Shown in pieces: positions 12,038-14,035 of a stretch of 14,035 nt of DNA. The notes under the pieces are model-generated. The model worked only from the letters and a program-made list of their open reading frames with translations, was not told the origin of the DNA and ran no database searches. This DNA is from Georgenia sp. (GTDB lineage Bacteria; Actinomycetota; Actinomycetes; Actinomycetales; Actinomycetaceae). Position 1 is the first letter of the stretch, and every line of letters begins with the position of its first letter. The position numbers and the translations under genes are program-made. The stretch covers positions 1 through 14,035 of the forward strand of contig DAHVRG010000039.1 in assembly GCA_027322565.1 (NCBI GenBank). The letters are read 5' to 3'.

Positions 12038-13714
12038 GTGAGGCCTGACCCTGCCGTCGTCCACCCGGGCCTGCTCGCCGGGCCGCGCCGGCCACGGCCG
12101 CAGGGCGTCCTGCTCCCCGCCGTCGCCGTGTCGCTCGTGGGTGCGGAGTCCGTGCTGGGCGTGCTCGGCCGGGACCTCGGGCCGCTCGCCCCCTGGGCGC
12201 TCGGCGGACTCCTCGGTGGGGTCGCCGTGACGCTCCTCGCCATGTCGCACCTGCCCGACCGTCGGACGCTGCGCGAGCGACTCCGCTCCTCCACCCTCGC
12301 CCCGGTGGCCGTCCTGCTGGCGCGTGCGCTGCTGCTCGCCGCATGCGTCACCCTCGCCGGGACGCTGCTGCGTGCGGCGCCGCCCGGAGGGCCGGCCCGG
12401 AGCACCACCCTCCTCCCACTCGGGCTGCTCGCCGTCGTCCTCGCCACGTCCCGGCTGTCGACCGGAGTGCGGCGGCGGCTGCTCGTCGCGGCGGCGTGGT
12501 GCGGCCTCGCCGCGACCGTCGTCCTCGTCGTGGTCGGTGCGTTGACCGGCACCGTCGACGCGGGAGCCCGGCCTCCGGACCTCAGCGGCCCGGGTCCCGT
12601 CGCCGCCCTCGTGTCCGCCGGGCTGGGCGGCATCCTCGTCCACCCGCTCGTCACCGGCCCGTCCACTCGCGGACGGCGCGCCCTCCTCGCGGCCGGTGGG
12701 GCGACGGGCGGGGTCGTCGCCGTCGTGGCCGTCGCGTCCGCCGCCGCCGGCGCGACCGTGACGACCGCTCCGGCACTCCTGCAGCTCGCACAGGCGGACC
12801 GGACGGTGCTCACGGCCCTCGGCGTGGTCCTCGCCGTCGTCGTCCTCGCCGCTGCCACGACGATGCCGACCGACCTGCCGCGCCTCCGGCCCGGGTGGGC
12901 ACCGGGGCCGGGGGCCGGGGACCGGGCCGCCGGCCTCGCGGTCGTGACCGCCGCGGCGACCGCCGTCGTCCTCGCCTCCGGCGACGTCGTGCGGCTCGTC
13001 GCCGGGGCCGCGGTCGCCGTGCTCACCCATGCCGTGCTCACCCTGCTCGCCGCCCGGTTGCTGTGGCGGCGGGCGCTGGAGACGCGGTACCAGCCGTCGG
13101 CCCGGCGGCGTGCCGGGCGCGGCATCGCGATGACGACGGCAGGCGCCGTCGGGGCAGCCGTGATGCTCGCCACCGCCGCGGTGCCCGGGTGGCCGGCCGC
13201 GCTCGCGCTGGGTCTCGGGTGGGTGATGATGTGGGGCGTGAGCCGACACGACCGCGCCCTGCGGGCCCGGCTGGCCCTCGATCACGCGGACGAGGACCGG
13301 CCGCTGCCCACCGTCGTGCGCGCCTTCGTCGTCGTCACCGAGCTCGACCGGTCCAGCGTCCGGGCCGTCGCCTACGCCCGGTCCCTGCGCGCCTCGTCGC
13401 TCGAGGCGCTCACCGTCCCGGCCGACGACGCCGCGGCGGCGGCGCTGCGCGAGCAGTGGGCGGCCCTGGAGCTGCCGGTCCCGCTCGTCGAGCTCGCCGC
13501 ACCGCCGGGACGGGCGGCCGCCGCGGTCGTCGCGTACGTCGCGGGGGCGCGTGAGCCGGACGGCCTCGCGGTCGTCTACCTGCCGGAGGTGACCGCCCCG
13601 CAGCGCCGGCGGCGCGCCCTGCTGCGGCGTGGGCCGCACCGGGTCCGGGAACGGCTGCTCGCCCTCCCGGGAACTGTCGTCGCCACCGTGCCGTGGCACC
13701 TCGAGAGGAGCTGA
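12038..13714 (+). CDS. Diverged APC-superfamily (KimA/KUP-like) permease with C-terminal soluble domain
   Basis: A 558-residue membrane protein with about 12 hydrophobic segments (near 24-44, 51-70, 88-111, 124-138, 148-170, 186-206, 218-240, 256-275, 297-315, 317-342, 364-384, 385-401) and a cytoplasmic C-terminal domain (about 425-556). That domain, with VRAVAYARSLRASSLEALTV at 441-460, AVVYLPEV at 511-518 and the final VVATVPWHLE, closely resembles the UspA-like tail of actinobacterial APC permeases and KimA, which import amino acids or potassium. The membrane part is strongly diverged: the usual LPxxALPVFASDALSSVAY-type first helix reads LLPAVAVSLVGAESVLGVLG here, the conserved Asp of the VDYxLTVAVS segment appears as Arg (LLARALLLAACVTLAGT, R96), and the GVEA motif reads GGIL. 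It is also shorter than typical (about 600-700). Start GTG 12038 follows a TAGCAT hexamer. The methyltransferase gene follows after 2 nt. Transport activity is doubtful. Confidence 0.75.
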   Translation: MRPDPAVVHPGLLAGPRRPRPQGVLLPAVAVSLVGAESVLGVLGRDLGPLAPWALGGLLGGVAVTLLAMSHLPDRRTLRERLRSSTLAPVAVLLARALLLAACVTLAGTLLRAAPPGGPARSTTLLPLGLLAVVLATSRLSTGVRRRLLVAAAWCGLAATVVLVVVGALTGTVDAGARPPDLSGPGPVAALVSAGLGGILVHPLVTGPSTRGRRALLAAGGATGGVVAVVAVASAAAGATVTTAPALLQLAQADRTVLTALGVVLAVVVLAAATTMPTDLPRLRPGWAPGPGAGDRAAGLAVVTAAATAVVLASGDVVRLVAGAAVAVLTHAVLTLLAARLLWRRALETRYQPSARRRAGRGIAMTTAGAVGAAVMLATAAVPGWPAALALGLGWVMMWGVSRHDRALRARLALDHADEDRPLPTVVRAFVVVTELDRSSVRAVAYARSLRASSLEALTVPADDAAAAALREQWAALELPVPLVELAAPPGRAAAAVVAYVAGAREPDGLAVVYLPEVTAPQRRRRALLRRGPHRVRERLLALPGTVVATVPWHLERS

Positions 13715-13716
13715 GT

Positions 13717-14035
13717 GTGGACGTCCTGACCAGGGTCACCGTCGGTCCGCCCGCCCACGGCGGGCACTGTGTCGCACGGGTCGACGGCCGTGTCGTCTTC
13801 GTGCGCCACTCCGCGCCGGGCGAGGTGGTGGACGTCCGTCTCAGCGAGGCGGGGGAGGGGCGACGCTTCTGGCGCGGTGACGCAGTCGTCGTCCACGAGC
13901 CCTCCCCGGACCGGGTGCCGAGCCGGTGGCCGGAGGCCGGCCCCGGCGGGGTCGGTGGCGGTGAGCTCGCCCACCTCACCCTGCCGGCGCAGCGGCGGTG
14001 GAAGGCCGAGGTCGTCCGCGACGCGCTGCGCCGCA
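13717..14035 (+). CDS. TRAM-domain class I SAM-dependent RNA methyltransferase (RumA/TrmA-like), N-terminus only
   Basis: The first 106 residues of a gene that continues past the window end. Residues 1-61 form a TRAM domain, an RNA-binding beta barrel (MDVLTRVTVGPPAHGGHCVA, RVVFVRHSAPGEVVDVRL at 25-42, then WRGDAVVVHEPSPDRV). They are followed by AGPGGVGGGELAHLTLPAQRRWK (74-96), which corresponds to the CGGCxxQH region of RumA-type 5-methyluridine methyltransferases and leads to the catalytic domain beyond the window. The iron-sulfur-cluster cysteines found in RumA are absent here (GVGGGE), as in many actinobacterial homologues. The family methylates uridine or cytidine in rRNA or tRNA; the target is not determined. 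GTG 13717 lies 2 nt after the permease stop and has ribosome-binding site AGGAG (13706-13710, 6-nt spacing), so it is co-transcribed with the permease. An overlapping GTG at 13715 is out of frame. Confidence 0.88.
   Translation, partial: MDVLTRVTVGPPAHGGHCVARVDGRVVFVRHSAPGEVVDVRLSEAGEGRRFWRGDAVVVHEPSPDRVPSRWPEAGPGGVGGGELAHLTLPAQRRWKAEVVRDALRR

Noticed and set aside
12023..13699. Long minus-strand open frame opposite the permease gene
   Set aside because: The product is an Arg/Gly/Asp/His-rich low-complexity string, typical of the antisense of Val/Ala/Leu-rich membrane codons; it has no start signal or motif.
1..14035. Mobile elements, CRISPR arrays, tRNA/rRNA genes, attachment sites
   Set aside because: No transposase or integrase motifs, no evenly spaced direct repeats, no tRNA-like cloverleaf and no compositional break were found on either strand.

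Overview
The window is very GC-rich (clearly above 70% by eye), packed with genes, and uses GTG starts freely. Its families (SepH/DUF3071, DUF3093, DUF3159, DUF3710, DUF4193, DUF5998, paired CeoB/CeoC RCK proteins) are typical of Actinomycetota. Gene order and protein style fit a Micrococcales genome, probably of the Intrasporangiaceae/Ornithinimicrobiaceae type; that placement is inference. This is vertically inherited core chromosome: I see no transposase, integrase, tRNA, rRNA, CRISPR array or island of unusual composition.

Layout. (1) 1-62, minus: the first 20 residues of a second GyrA/ParC-type topoisomerase subunit, cut by the window edge. (2) 174-5308, plus: a compact operon of a GNAT/acyl-CoA synthetase fusion (Pat-like lysine acetyltransferase), DUF5998, an alkaline-phosphatase-superfamily hydrolase and thymidine kinase; neighbours overlap or lie 1 nt apart. 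(3) 5332-6471, minus: sepH, a cell-division regulator acting on FtsZ, convergent with tdk across a small hairpin. (4) 6647-7480, plus: an inositol-monophosphatase-family enzyme. (5) 7481-7692: the only sizeable leader, with several strong nested or competing hairpins ahead of the zinc-ribbon gene DUF4193 (7693-7992). (6) 7947-8456, minus: DUF3093 membrane protein, overlapping DUF4193 tail to tail. (7) 8543-10723, plus: operon dut, DUF3710, OB-fold protein, DUF3159. (8) 10659-11998, minus: ceoB-ceoC, two RCK proteins of the Trk potassium-uptake type, overlapping DUF3159 tail to tail. (9) 12038-13714, plus: a shortened, diverged APC/KimA-like permease with a soluble C-terminal domain, followed at 13717 by a TRAM-domain RNA methyltransferase that runs off the window.

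Themes. Thymidine kinase and dUTPase both feed dTMP supply, while SepH and the topoisomerase subunit serve division and chromosome topology: a housekeeping block. The RCK pair and the permease suggest a potassium or ion module, but the permease seems to have lost the signature residues of its family.

The most notable signals are: a recurrent arrangement in which a TANNNT-like -10 hexamer ends 6-8 nt before an ATG/GTG that lacks a Shine-Dalgarno sequence (leaderless mRNAs at transcription-unit heads); a 39-bp divergent ceoB/permease spacer that would hold two such promoters; the structured leader before DUF4193; a perfect terminator-like hairpin right after DUF4193 but inside the opposing DUF3093 gene; and the degenerate permease. 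All comparisons with families are from memory; no alignment or folding program was run.
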